Source: Bog-950 sp046329515 (GTDB lineage Bacteria > Bacteroidota > Bacteroidia > Chitinophagales > LD1). Taken from it: 64,000 nt of DNA. The translations under genes and the position numbers were made by a program. The DNA is taken from NCBI GenBank assembly GCA_046329515.1, contig JAXLUM010000003.1, forward strand, positions 124,001 to 188,000, written 5' to 3'. The notes beneath the pieces were generated by a model, which was not told where the DNA came from, did no database searches, and saw only the letters and a list, made by a program, of their open reading frames with translations. This document shows, in pieces, positions 54,208-62,937 of this stretch; within the stretch, counting starts at the first letter, position 1; each line of letters opens with the position of its first letter.

Positions 54208-56212
54208 AATCGTTATTGCCGCTGTTTTTATTGGCCTCTGCAGGTTTTAAACCACGCATTTTTTTCAGCAATTCAGTAAACTCTTTACGGTAGCCGTCTT
54301 TGTCATCGCCCAGCGCACTGCCGGCCATAGCATAAGCAAGGTCTAAATTGCTGTTGCCTTTGTTCTTCGCATCTTTTAAAAACATACCGGCCATGGCCAC
54401 TGCTGCGCTGAATTTAAAATCAGTGGAGGTTTTATCCGGTGTTACAGAAATATTCTGCACCAGGCTGGTAATAAGTTTGCTCTTGTCTTCTTTCGGGTCC
54501 TTGTAACGGATGTTAAGCGCCAGTATGTCCTTCTCGCCAAATGCAGCGTACTGTAATTTTTCATTTTTAGCTACCGGCTTTAAATCAGTGTGGGGTTGCT
54601 CATACAGGCTTACTTCATACAAAGCGGTAACTGAACTGCCACCACCCAATTCACCGGCATCTTTTTTATCGTTGGCAAAATCTTCGGCTTCTAAAATGCG
54701 GTTCTCGTAGCCCACCAGTTTGTAATCCTTCACCCACTGCGGGTTAAACTCCAGTTGCAGTTTTACATCCTTGGCAATGGTTAAAACAGTAGCGCCCATT
54801 TGCTTTACAAAAATACGCTTGGCTTCTGCTTCATCATCTATGTAGCCGTAGTAGCCGTTACCATGGTCGGCTAATTGTTCCATCTTTTTATCCTGGTAAT
54901 TGCCGCTGCCGCAACCCACTACCGAAAGAAAAATACCATCGTTGCGCTTCTCTTCAATCAGCTTTATTAAACCCTGCTCATCGCTAATGCCTACATTAAA
55001 GTCGCCATCGGTAGCCAATATCACACGGTTATTACCATCAGCTATAAAATTGGCTTTAGCCGTTTTGTAAGCCAGTTCAATACCGGCCCCGCCTGCGGTG
55101 CTGCCGCCTGCGGTTAACTCATTAATGGCATCTTTTATTTTTTGCTTTTCGTTGCCTTTGGTTGGTGCAAGCACTAAGCCGCTGTTGCCTGCATAAACCA
55201 CTATACTTACCACGTCTTTTTCGGTTAGTTCATCTACCATATAGTTGAACGCTTTTTGCACTAATGGCAATTTATCCTGGCTCATCATGCTGCCGCTTAC
55301 ATCAATTAAAAAAACCAGATTGCTGGGCGGCAACTGGCTTTGCACTACATCATAACCCTGTATGCCTATGTGCAGTAATTGGTTGCTAGGGTTCCAAGGG
55401 CAGGCGCTCATTTCGGTATAAACACTAAAAGGCTGCTCCTGTGTTTTGGGTAGCGGGTAGTTATAATTAAAATAGTTAATGAATTCTTCCGTGCGCACTT
55501 CATCCTTGGCAGGCAGGTGGCCGCCATTTACTGTTTTGCGCATTAGGCTGTAACTGCCATCATCCACATCAATACTAAAGGTGCTGAACGGATTTTTCTG
55601 CACTTCGCGGAAATCATTATTGCCTACCGTATCCGATGGCAGTTCTTCCACATCCGGCAGGCTACTCAGGTCTTTCCAACTGCCGCTTCTTAATGCAGGT
55701 GCCGCATAATAACTATAGTTGGCGCTGTAGCCATAAGTGGCCGTGCCACCGTTACCGGTAACCGTTGCTGAACCGAATGCAGGGCAGGCTGCTTTACCAC
55801 GGCCAACAAAACTTTCCGTTTTGGTGCGCTCTTTCTCTTTCATAGGCGCCTTGGTTTGGGTTATGGTCTCTTTAGCTAGTCCATCACCTGCCTCGTTTTG
55901 CTTAACTTCTGCCTGCAGCACAAAATCAAGCTTTGCTGATTCCACTTTGGTAAGGTCCGCCGTTTTGCTTGCTGCTTTGTAGCCTGCCATACTTACCAAT
56001 ACGGAATGTGTTCCCGCGCTTAGGTTTTCCAGTTTATACTCTCCCTTTGCATCTGTAACAGTTCCTCCGGGGCTGCCTTTTATAAGCACATTGGCACCTG
56101 CAACAGGCTTGCCTGTGCTTTTATCCGTAACGGTTCCGTAAATGGTTTTCTTTCCTTCGGGGCTGGTAACTAAGGCCGATAAGGAGAGTAGCAGAATGAA
56201 GAGCTGTTTCAT
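54206..56212 (-). CDS. VWA-domain protein with carboxypeptidase regulatory-like domain
   Basis: A 668-residue protein. A signal peptide precedes a CarboxypepD_reg-like domain (about 25-100, GTVTDKSTGKPVAGANVLI), then a linker and the YfbK-type domain with a vWFA part; LIDVSGSMMSQ holds the MIDAS DxSxS motif. NPSTFSIDVDDGSYSLMRK-like text (seen as NPFSTFSIDVDDGSYS) and the C-terminal DUF3520 region are typical of the YfbK family. It is expected in the periplasm or on the surface, and its ligand is unknown. Confidence 0.85.
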   Translation of the reverse strand: MKQLFILLLSLSALVTSPEGKKTIYGTVTDKSTGKPVAGANVLIKGSPGGTVTDAKGEYKLENLSAGTHSVLVSMAGYKAASKTADLTKVESAKLDFVLQAEVKQNEAGDGLAKETITQTKAPMKEKERTKTESFVGRGKAACPAFGSATVTGNGGTATYGYSANYSYYAAPALRSGSWKDLSSLPDVEELPSDTVGNNDFREVQKNPFSTFSIDVDDGSYSLMRKTVNGGHLPAKDEVRTEEFINYFNYNYPLPKTQEQPFSVYTEMSACPWNPSNQLLHIGIQGYDVVQSQLPPSNLVFLIDVSGSMMSQDKLPLVQKAFNYMVDELTEKDVVSIVVYAGNSGLVLAPTKGNEKQKIKDAINELTAGGSTAGGAGIELAYKTAKANFIADGNNRVILATDGDFNVGISDEQGLIKLIEEKRNDGIFLSVVGCGSGNYQDKKMEQLADHGNGYYGYIDDEAEAKRIFVKQMGATVLTIAKDVKLQLEFNPQWVKDYKLVGYENRILEAEDFANDKKDAGELGGGSSVTALYEVSLYEQPHTDLKPVAKNEKLQYAAFGEKDILALNIRYKDPKEDKSKLITSLVQNISVTPDKTSTDFKFSAAVAMAGMFLKDAKNKGNSNLDLAYAMAGSALGDDKDGYRKEFTELLKKMRGLKPAEANKNSGNND

Positions 56213-56383
56213 GGCTTTGGGTTTATAGCGGTTTGGTTTTCCTTAGATGCAGCACCCTTCACTTTTTCACACGGCTATCGGAAAAATCTTATTTCAAACG
56301 CAATTCAGCCATTGATATTTTAACCGGCGTTTTCATTTTAAACACCTGTTTACTTCGCAAAGGGCCTGGCTCATAAATCCCCT

Positions 56384-56391
56384 TATTTTTG
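56384..56391 (+). promoter_or_regulatory. -7 promoter box at the start of thyA
   Basis: TATTTTTG matches TAnnTTTG and ends 6 bp before the thyA ATG at 56398. If used, transcription would begin at or very near the start codon. No clear -33 box was found. Confidence 0.35.
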
Positions 56392-56397
56392 CCGGTA

Positions 56398-57279
56398 ATG
56401 AAACAGTATCTCGATTTACTTCAGCTTATATTAGATAAAGGAGTTTGGAAAGATGACCGCACCGGCACCGGCACCTATAGCCTGTTTGGCCATCAAATGC
56501 GTTTTAACCTGGCCGAGGGTTTTCCGTTGGTAACCACCAAAAAGGTGCACACCAAATCCATTATATACGAGTTGCTGTGGTTTCTTAAAGGCGATTCCAA
56601 CATTCAGTACCTGGACCAAAACGGCGTGCGTATTTGGGACGACTGGCCGTATGAGAAATACAAAAAGAGCGCCGACTTTGGCGGCGAGGATATAAAACAG
56701 TTTGCCCAAAAGATTGCTACCGATGATGCCTTTGCCAAAAAGTGGGGCGAGTTAGGCCCTGTTTATGGTTACCAATGGCGTAGCTGGCCTGCACCCGATG
56801 GCAGCTCTATTGACCAGATTACCCAACTGATAGAACAAATAAAAAAGAACCCGCACAGCCGCCGCTTAATTGTTAGCGCATGGAACGTGCCTTATATCAA
56901 CAGCATGGCCTTGCCGCCTTGCCACACCATGTTTCAGTTTTATGTTAGCGAAGGCAAACTAAGCTGCCAGCTTTACCAACGCAGTGCCGATGTGTTCCTT
57001 GGCGTGCCTTTTAATATTGCTTCTTACGCCTTACTCACTATGATGGTAGCCCAGGTAACCGGCCTTGGCCTTGGCGATTTTGTGCACACCTTTGGTGATG
57101 TGCATTTATACAGCAACCATGTAGACCAGGCCAAACTGCAATTAAGCCGCGAACCGCGCGCCCTGCCTAAAATGCTTATCAACCCTGAAGTGAAGAACAT
57201 CTTCAACTTCCAATACAGCGATTTTACTTTGGTTGATTACAACCCCCATCCGCACATTGCGGCTGAAGTGGCGGTGTAA
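56398..57279 (+). CDS. thyA: Thymidylate synthase
   Basis: A 293-residue ThyA from the ATG at 56398; a TTG at 56389 is an unlikely upstream start. DDRTGTGTYSLFGHQ near residue 18 is the N-terminal dUMP-binding loop; SRRLIVSAWNVPYINSMALPPCHT surrounds the catalytic Cys in LPPCHTMFQFYV; and CQLYQRSADVFLGVPFNIASYA holds the remaining conserved block. It methylates dUMP with methylene-tetrahydrofolate. The length is about 30 residues more than E. coli ThyA, with an internal insertion near residues 90-110. It is alone on the plus strand. Confidence 0.95.
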   Translation: MKQYLDLLQLILDKGVWKDDRTGTGTYSLFGHQMRFNLAEGFPLVTTKKVHTKSIIYELLWFLKGDSNIQYLDQNGVRIWDDWPYEKYKKSADFGGEDIKQFAQKIATDDAFAKKWGELGPVYGYQWRSWPAPDGSSIDQITQLIEQIKKNPHSRRLIVSAWNVPYINSMALPPCHTMFQFYVSEGKLSCQLYQRSADVFLGVPFNIASYALLTMMVAQVTGLGLGDFVHTFGDVHLYSNHVDQAKLQLSREPRALPKMLINPEVKNIFNFQYSDFTLVDYNPHPHIAAEVAV

Positions 57280-57362
57280 CTATCAGTTTATTAGCGCGCT
57301 GGTTCAGTAACCGGTTTTACTTTATGGTATGCCCAGCAAAAATGCGGGGAGGCTTGTATTAG

Positions 57363-57426
57363 ATTGTCCTCCTTAAAGGAGGACGAGGCAAACGAAGCGG
57401 CAGCGAAGTTGCCGGAGGAGGTTTTT
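57363..57426 (+). repeat. Double-hairpin intergenic repeat, copy A
   Basis: GTCCTCCTTAAAGGAGGAC forms a first hairpin (57366-57384); GGCAA and TTGCC form a second, followed by CGGAGGAGG. The matching copy is at 62862-62924. The rest of the 212-bp gap has nothing recognisable. Confidence 0.6.
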
Positions 57427-57491
57427 CTATGCAGCTAATGTCGGGTTTACAGTGTAACTATCAGTTTACTTACACTCTAGTTTAGGGCCGC

Positions 57492-58490
57492 TTAATACTT
57501 TATAGTTCGTTCGGCAATAGAAGCGTAACCTGCTTTTACCATTATTTTTGTGCGCTCGGTCCAGTTGCCATAACTGTCGTATACGTATTTGCAAGTGTAA
57601 ATCTCATCCTTGCTTCCATCATTACTTACCCAGGTGCTCTTAATCTCATTGCCATTCTGGTCATAGTCAATTACTTCTTTGCCATCAATAGGTGTGCCAT
57701 CGGCATTACTCTTATATACTTCAATCATTCTGCCTTTAGTATCATAAACAAAGTTTTTGTGATATCTGAACTCTGTGCCATGAGAGTATGTAGTGTAACG
57801 CACTACGTGCTCTAAACTATCGTATAATATAATTGACTTTTCGTCCAGCGTGGGCCTTGCCTGGTCGTGCTTAGCTATTTCAGTTAAATGCCCCTTACTA
57901 TCGTAACTATAATCATATATCCATTCAGGGTTCGTTTTTCCGCCTCCATATAATGTGCTGGTGGTGGCTGTGTTAAATACAATTTCAATTTTAGCGGGGG
58001 CTGCGTTATCGCTGCGCCAAACAAGGGCCTCAATTTCCCTTCCGTTTGCATCATAATGTATTACCCCCCTTTCCTCGCGCACCATAGCGGTGTCTTTATC
58101 ATTAGATGATTTTTCGTATCGGTTATACTCTATCAGTTGGTTTTGTTCATTGTATTTAAACACAAATTTCGTATCACGGTCTACAAACTCTATCCAATTG
58201 CCCTTGCTGTCAAACTTTACAGTCCTTGAAGCGCCGTACCCTTTTTCTCTTACCAATTCGCCAAACTTCATGCTCACATTCGGCTCTTTTACGGTTACCT
58301 GTTTAACGGGCCCTTTCAAGGCCAGTTGTTTGCTATTGGTCAGGTTATCGAATGTCCAGCTTTTGAGATAAGTAATTTTTTGAGGGTCTATCCAGCTGCT
58401 AAAACTTTCTATACCGTAGCCGTTTGGGGCTTGCGCCATGCTGATAGAAGATGTTAAAGCCATTAGCAAAAGAAAAACTGTCTGTTTCAT
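57492..58490 (-). CDS. Exported protein with RHS/YD-like repeats
   Basis: A 332-residue protein with a signal peptide (MKQTVFLLLMALTSSISMAQ). The mature part has several copies of a YD-type unit: FDSKGNWIEFV, YDSKGHLTEIA, YDTKGRMIEVY, YDQNGNEIKSTW and YDSYGNWTER. Such units form beta-strands like those of RHS and wall-associated proteins. The protein is too short to be a whole RHS toxin and carries no toxin tip. The function is unknown. It is followed 11 bp upstream by the next lipoprotein gene, so the pair is one transcript. Confidence 0.78.
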   Translation of the reverse strand: MKQTVFLLLMALTSSISMAQAPNGYGIESFSSWIDPQKITYLKSWTFDNLTNSKQLALKGPVKQVTVKEPNVSMKFGELVREKGYGASRTVKFDSKGNWIEFVDRDTKFVFKYNEQNQLIEYNRYEKSSNDKDTAMVREERGVIHYDANGREIEALVWRSDNAAPAKIEIVFNTATTSTLYGGGKTNPEWIYDYSYDSKGHLTEIAKHDQARPTLDEKSIILYDSLEHVVRYTTYSHGTEFRYHKNFVYDTKGRMIEVYKSNADGTPIDGKEVIDYDQNGNEIKSTWVSNDGSKDEIYTCKYVYDSYGNWTERTKIMVKAGYASIAERTIKY

Positions 58491-58501
58491 CCGTTTATGA
58501 A

Positions 58502-58963
58502 TTATCTTTTAAATGCGCCATCCTGCACATGTACACTTCCCTTATCAACTTCCCATCCGTTTTCCTTTTTTACCAGTGTACCTTCTCCTTTAAAGGTTAT
58601 TTCTTCACCCGCTGCAAAGTGCTTCGGGTTCCCCATGTCATACGAGTCCCATCCGCCTTGCGGGGCAGTTAAACGCACACGGTAATTATCAAAATAACCG
58701 CTTATACCGTTACCCGCTTTCCAGCATTCCTTTTCAATTTTAATAACGGCCTCAAACTCTACTACGTAGGCTTTCATACCGGCAAACTCCTGTTCAACGG
58801 CATTTGTTTTTTTGAAAGAGGATAAACTCATGGCCCCCTCCGATTCTTTGCTTACCCTTTCGCTTAAAGCTTGCTTAACTAAATCGGCCCGGTTATCAGT
58901 AAGGCCGCCGCATGCGGTTAACGCAACAATAAAAACAATGATTGTTTTCTTTAAATGTTTCAT
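58502..58963 (-). CDS. Hypothetical small lipoprotein
   Basis: A 153-residue protein starting MKHLKKTIIVFIVALTACGG, a lipobox (LTAC). The rest is soluble with no motif I recognise; LTAPQGGWDSYDMG looks like a beta-hairpin. It is the upstream gene of a pair with the YD-repeat protein, so the two may form an envelope complex. Confidence 0.7.
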   Translation of the reverse strand: MKHLKKTIIVFIVALTACGGLTDNRADLVKQALSERVSKESEGAMSLSSFKKTNAVEQEFAGMKAYVVEFEAVIKIEKECWKAGNGISGYFDNYRVRLTAPQGGWDSYDMGNPKHFAAGEEITFKGEGTLVKKENGWEVDKGSVHVQDGAFKR

Positions 58964-59109
58964 GGCTTAAATTTTATAGTGTTAGTGGTAATACAATCTA
59001 TTGCAACTATCCACATTACCATAAAAATTCACTTTGTCCTTAGTCGCTACCCAAATGTAGGGTTTGTCGTCAATTATTTAATAATTTAATATTTTATTTA
59101 TATGACTTA

Positions 59110-59616
59110 TTACTTCTTCTTCACTACCTTCTTTTTCGGCGCTGCTTTCTTAGCAGTCGCCCCTTTCGCCTTGCCTGAGGTATGCGGCTTAACCTTTTGC
59201 GCTTCTACTGCTTTGCGGTTAAAGGCAATAGTGTCTTCAATTATCTTTTTTAAAACAGTAAGGTCTACATCGCTTAGCTTGTTGATGTAAAGGCAGCCTA
59301 CACCTGTTTTATGTTTTCCTAATTTCTTAAGCGATTCGCCACTTTCAGTAAAGCCCATCAGGTAAATGCTAAAGTTTCCTTTGCGCGGCGAGAAGCCAAT
59401 GGTAAACCAGGCCACCTCGCGCCCGGTGTTTGGGCTTTTATAAATCTTATCGCCAAAGCCTATTAAAGTGGCGCCCCACATCCTCGGTTTTTCGCCGCTG
59501 GCCTTTTGCATCATTTCCAACAACACAAAGCTGTCCTTGCGCTGTTGCTCCTCCTTTACATTGTTTAAAAAGCCTTCTACGCTGGCGGCATTCGCCTTGG
59601 TTTTAATTTCTGCCAT
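59110..59616 (-). CDS. DUF1801 protein with lysine-rich C-terminal tail
   Basis: A 168-residue protein. Residues about 1-140 are a DUF1801 domain (GFGDKIYKSPNTGREVAWF and ISLxxNKLSDVDL-type text seen as YINKLSDVDL). The last 26 residues are nearly all Lys, Ala, Pro and Gly, like a histone H1 tail. DUF1801 members are of unknown function. A DNA- or RNA-binding tail is a plausible guess. It is monocistronic. Confidence 0.75.
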   Translation of the reverse strand: MAEIKTKANAASVEGFLNNVKEEQQRKDSFVLLEMMQKASGEKPRMWGATLIGFGDKIYKSPNTGREVAWFTIGFSPRKGNFSIYLMGFTESGESLKKLGKHKTGVGCLYINKLSDVDLTVLKKIIEDTIAFNRKAVEAQKVKPHTSGKAKGATAKKAAPKKKVVKKK

Positions 59617-59774
59617 GGGTCTTAGTTAAGTCCTGCCCTAAAATAAATAATCCTGTAAAACGCTGTTAAGCTGTTTTGGAAGTACAGGCAACCGTAATTA
59701 ATATTCAAATAAAATCATATTTTATTCAGTTATGTAAACACCTATTTAAATATATTTTAGACCGGTAAACCAAA

Positions 59775-60959
59775 ATGATGAAGAAAACACTGCTTGTCCT
59801 GCTCACCTTTACTATAGCCTGTTCAACTTTTGCACAAAGCAACCTGCAATGGCGAAAAGTTAATTCTAATGAAACTACGTATTTAGACGCTTTTATACCG
59901 GGTGTGCCAATGCACGAACGAACTTATGTCAGAATTTTTTTACCAAAGGGAACAGTTGGTTTTGTTTATAGAATTAGCGTGGGCGACCCTCTTCCGAAAA
60001 CAGGTTTGATTGACTCTCTGAAGACTCAATCTATACCGGATTTAAAAGGATCAATGGAACTGACTAATATTATTAAGCCCTCGGGCGGATCAGTTAATGT
60101 TTATCTTTTTGGAGACCAAAAACAGGCAATGCGGTTTGAGGATTATGAAACAGATTCGCTTTCCGTTTTGAGAGTTTTTTACGGCGCCAGCAAAATGTGC
60201 CGGTACGAAGGTAGATGTAATAATATGACAAGCCTGGGCTTTGATAACGTATCACTTAAGTCTGTAGAAGTGCATTGGGATGTAGTAGCTTTAGTGGATA
60301 CGGCTAAAGAGGCAAAACTGAGTAACTATTATTATACTTCAGTATATAAAAATTGTATTGAAAGCAAAAGCCTGGCCGCCGAAACCGGCGCTAAGCACGA
60401 AGAATATTGCAAATGTCTGGCAAATGAATGTGCTAATAATCCCACCTTTGGCCCCGGCACTAATGCAGAAGTGAACCAGGAGCGCGGGGAATATTTTCAG
60501 GAACAATGTCTTCTGAAAACAAAGGTTTATACCTACGATGAACTGCAGAAGAAAAAAATAACGGTAGAAGTTAACCGCCTGGCTGCTGCCAACAAAAACG
60601 ATTCTATTGTTGCGTATTGCGAGAACCGCATACGCACGGGCAGGGAATACAGTTTGGTATACAATACCCTTGGCTGGTATTTAATACTGGTAAAGAAGTT
60701 TAACAAGGCCAATTATTACCTTGAAACCGCCCATGCAAAATACCCCGATGACCTTTTTATAGCCGGTAATTATGCGCATGCTCTATTATTAAGTGGCGAT
60801 GCCGATAAAGCCAAAGAATTGTACCGGCTTAATAAAGGCAAAATGCTGAACGAGAAGCTAAGCTGGAATGAAATGGTTAAAAATGATTTTGAGGAATTTA
60901 AGGCCGCCGGCATTCAAAGCCCTTACTTTGATGAAGTGCTGGCTTTATTAAAGAAGTAG
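59775..60959 (+). CDS. Exported hypothetical protein with TPR-like C-terminus
   Basis: A 394-residue protein with a signal peptide (MMKKTLLVLLTFTIACSTFAQ). The first half is beta-rich with no known domain; the middle has a Cys cluster (EEYCKCLANECANNP); residues about 300-385 are TPR-like (NTLGWYLILVKKFNKANYYL, NYAHALLLSGDADKAKELY). The base composition is more AT-rich than in its neighbours. The function is unknown. Confidence 0.7.
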   Translation: MMKKTLLVLLTFTIACSTFAQSNLQWRKVNSNETTYLDAFIPGVPMHERTYVRIFLPKGTVGFVYRISVGDPLPKTGLIDSLKTQSIPDLKGSMELTNIIKPSGGSVNVYLFGDQKQAMRFEDYETDSLSVLRVFYGASKMCRYEGRCNNMTSLGFDNVSLKSVEVHWDVVALVDTAKEAKLSNYYYTSVYKNCIESKSLAAETGAKHEEYCKCLANECANNPTFGPGTNAEVNQERGEYFQEQCLLKTKVYTYDELQKKKITVEVNRLAAANKNDSIVAYCENRIRTGREYSLVYNTLGWYLILVKKFNKANYYLETAHAKYPDDLFIAGNYAHALLLSGDADKAKELYRLNKGKMLNEKLSWNEMVKNDFEEFKAAGIQSPYFDEVLALLKK

Positions 60960-60980
60960 GGCCCTCCTTGTCTTTTAAGT

Positions 60981-61134
60981 GTGCCCACTCCCTAACTTGG
61001 CATTTATACCCGGGGAACACCACACTTCATAGGGCTTTGGCCCCATCCCACGCCGTTTTTGGATTGTGCCCGCCCCTTAACCCCGGCATTTATGCCGGGG
61101 GAAATACCAAACTTCTACGGGGGCTTTAGCCCCA
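60981..61134. repeat. Two tandem copies of a GCATTTAT-GC-hairpin repeat
   Basis: Copy 1 (60981-61045) and copy 2 (61066-61134) both run GTGCCC...TTAACxCCGGCATTTATxCCGGGG...GGGCTTTxGCCCCA. Copy 2 has the perfect palindrome CCCCGGCATTTATGCCGGGG (61081-61100). They occupy the gap between the TPR-type gene and tRNA-Leu. Confidence 0.75.
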
Positions 61135-61197
61135 TTTTAAAATTTCAGATAAAATAATACTTTTGCGCTCCCTTTTTGAAGCAAGGGGCCGTTTCCT

Positions 61198-61279
61198 GCG
61201 GGCGTGGTGAAATTGGCAGACATACTTGACTTAGGATCAAGCGCCGCAAGGCATGGGGGTTCGAGTCCCTCCGCCCGCA
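61198..61279 (+). tRNA. tRNA-Leu (anticodon UAG)
   Basis: An 82-nt class II tRNA. The acceptor arms GCGGGCG and CGCCCGC pair perfectly; the anticodon stem CTTGA/TCAAG encloses the loop CTTAGGA with anticodon TAG; the variable arm is GCCGCAAGGC; and the T arm is GGGGG-TTCGAGT-CCCTC. A follows as discriminator base and no CCA is encoded. It reads the leucine codon CUA and others in the CUN box by wobble. Confidence 0.96.
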
Positions 61280-61288
61280 CTAAAGTAA

Positions 61289-61320
61289 ACCCCGAAAGAG
61301 CCCTTAAAGCCTTTCGGGGT
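61289..61320. terminator. Hairpin between tRNA-Leu and tig
   Basis: ACCCCGAAAG and CTTTCGGGGT pair perfectly over 10 bp around a 12-nt loop. No T run follows, so it may be a processing or attenuator hairpin as well as a weak terminator. It ends 15 bp before the tig start. Confidence 0.45.
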
Positions 61321-61335
61321 TCTAAATTCAATAAC

Positions 61336-62706
61336 ATGACTATCTCTCAGGAAAAAATCGACAATCTTCTCTCCAAAATTCAAATCAACCTTAAAAAAGA
61401 AGATTACGAACCACGCGTTAAAACCGAGCTTAAGAAATTAACCAAGCAGGTGCAAATAAAGGGCTTCCGCCCGGGTATGGTTCCCGTTGATGTGGTGAAG
61501 AAAATGTATGGCAACAGCGTATTGGCTGAAGAACTGAACAAAGTGCTGAACGATGAAGTTTACAAATACATTGCCGATAACAAAATTGACATAATCGCTT
61601 CCCCGATACCTCAACACGGCCAAAAGCTGGAAGTTGATATCAATAACATGAAGGATATTGACTTTAGCTACGAATTAGGCCATGCTCCTGATATTGATTT
61701 ATCCTACTTAGACCAGTCTCCTTCTTTTACCCGCTATAAAATAACTATAGAGGATAAAATGGTAGATGAAGAAATTGAGCGTATCCGCAAGCGTTTCAGC
61801 AGCTATACTTACCCTGAGAATGTTGAAGGTAATGATGTGCTTACCTTTAGTGTAGAAGAACTGGATGCCGAAGGCAATCTGTTACCCGGCGGCGTTAGCA
61901 CCGTATCATCTATAATGGTTGACCAACTGAAAGATGATGCCAAGCAAAAAGTAATGAGCCTGAAAAAGCAGGAAAGCTTTACCGGCAACGTTTTTGAAAT
62001 GCTTGACCGCGACCGCGAAGGCATTGCCAAGAATATTTTAAACATGAACGACCTTAGCAATTTGGACCAGGTGGGCACCAGCTTCCGCCTTACGCTGAAC
62101 AACATTACGCGTGCAGTTCCTGCTGAATTGAATGAAGAATTCTTCCACAAGGTTTATGGCGAAAACGGCCCTAAAACCGAAGAGGAAATGCGCAACTTTA
62201 TTAAGGCCGACCTTGAAGCTTATTTCGATGGCCAAAGCGATTCATACTTGGTAAACGACCTTTACAAAGGCATTATGGAAAAGGCTGACTTCCCTCTGCC
62301 TGATGAGTTTTTGAAAAGATGGATTGACCTTACCAACGAACAGCCTATAAGCAAAGAGCAGATTGAAAACGATTATCCGCAGTTTGCTAAATCACTTCGT
62401 TGGAGTTTGATACAGCGTAAGGTGGTGCGCGAGCAGAACCTGCAGGTTACTGATGAAGAAGTTCGCGACCGCGTTCGTGCAAACGTTATACAACAATTGT
62501 ATGGCTACGGCTTAAAGAACATTGGTGAGGAGTGGGTAGAACAATTCGTGCAAAAACAACTGGCGGACCGCAAAGTGTTGCAACAAACACAGGAGCAGTT
62601 AGCTGAAGATAAAGTGTTGGCTTACATTAAAGCTAAGGTTAAGCTTAACGATACCCCAATAAGCTTTAACGACTTTAAAACAATGGTAGAAACACCACAG
62701 GCTTAA
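61336..62706 (+). CDS. tig: Trigger factor
   Basis: A 456-residue ribosome-associated chaperone. The start is the ATG at 61336; the open frame runs on upstream through the tRNA, so the earlier start at 61204 is an artefact. GFRPGMVPVDVVKKMYG, near residue 40, is the tig ribosome-binding loop (usually GFRKGKVP). The PPIase domain is present but divergent, as in many Bacteroidota, and the C-terminal arm is helical. It helps nascent chains fold. A strong terminator follows. Confidence 0.92.
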   Translation: MTISQEKIDNLLSKIQINLKKEDYEPRVKTELKKLTKQVQIKGFRPGMVPVDVVKKMYGNSVLAEELNKVLNDEVYKYIADNKIDIIASPIPQHGQKLEVDINNMKDIDFSYELGHAPDIDLSYLDQSPSFTRYKITIEDKMVDEEIERIRKRFSSYTYPENVEGNDVLTFSVEELDAEGNLLPGGVSTVSSIMVDQLKDDAKQKVMSLKKQESFTGNVFEMLDRDREGIAKNILNMNDLSNLDQVGTSFRLTLNNITRAVPAELNEEFFHKVYGENGPKTEEEMRNFIKADLEAYFDGQSDSYLVNDLYKGIMEKADFPLPDEFLKRWIDLTNEQPISKEQIENDYPQFAKSLRWSLIQRKVVREQNLQVTDEEVRDRVRANVIQQLYGYGLKNIGEEWVEQFVQKQLADRKVLQQTQEQLAEDKVLAYIKAKVKLNDTPISFNDFKTMVETPQA

Positions 62707-62725
62707 TTCCTGCTGGTCCCAAAAT

Positions 62726-62760
62726 AAAAAAGCGCCTTGCACTGCAGGGCGCTTTTTGTT
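62726..62760 (+). terminator. Rho-independent terminator after tig
   Basis: GCGCC and GGCGC arms, flanked by AAAAA and TTTTT, form a stable hairpin with loop TTGCACTGCA, followed by a T-rich tract. It lies 20 bp past the tig stop. Confidence 0.88.
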
Positions 62761-62861
62761 TTTAAGCGGATGTCATTGCAAAGGACATTCAATAATTTAC
62801 CATAAGCGAAATCGTTTCTTGGCCTTCTTACAATGGGGTGGTATTTCAACTCAATTGCACC

Positions 62862-62924
62862 ATTGTCCCCCTAACAGGGGGACGAGAAAATGATTTTGTG
62901 AAACAAAATCTTTTCGGAGGGGGT
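62862..62924 (+). repeat. Double-hairpin intergenic repeat, copy B
   Basis: GTCCCCCTAACAGGGGGAC (62865-62883) is followed by GACGAG, the inverted pair GATTTTGT/ACAAAATC and CGGAGGGGG. It shares the ATTGTCC...GGACGAG...CGGAGG frame with 57363-57426, while the hairpin arms differ in base but keep pairing. Confidence 0.6.
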
Positions 62925-62937
62925 AGCCCTATGGGTA

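Noticed and set aside
61204..61335. Upstream extension of the tig reading frame through the tRNA
   Set aside because: The frame starts inside a well-formed tRNA-Leu; the ATG at 61336 begins at the ribosome-binding domain.
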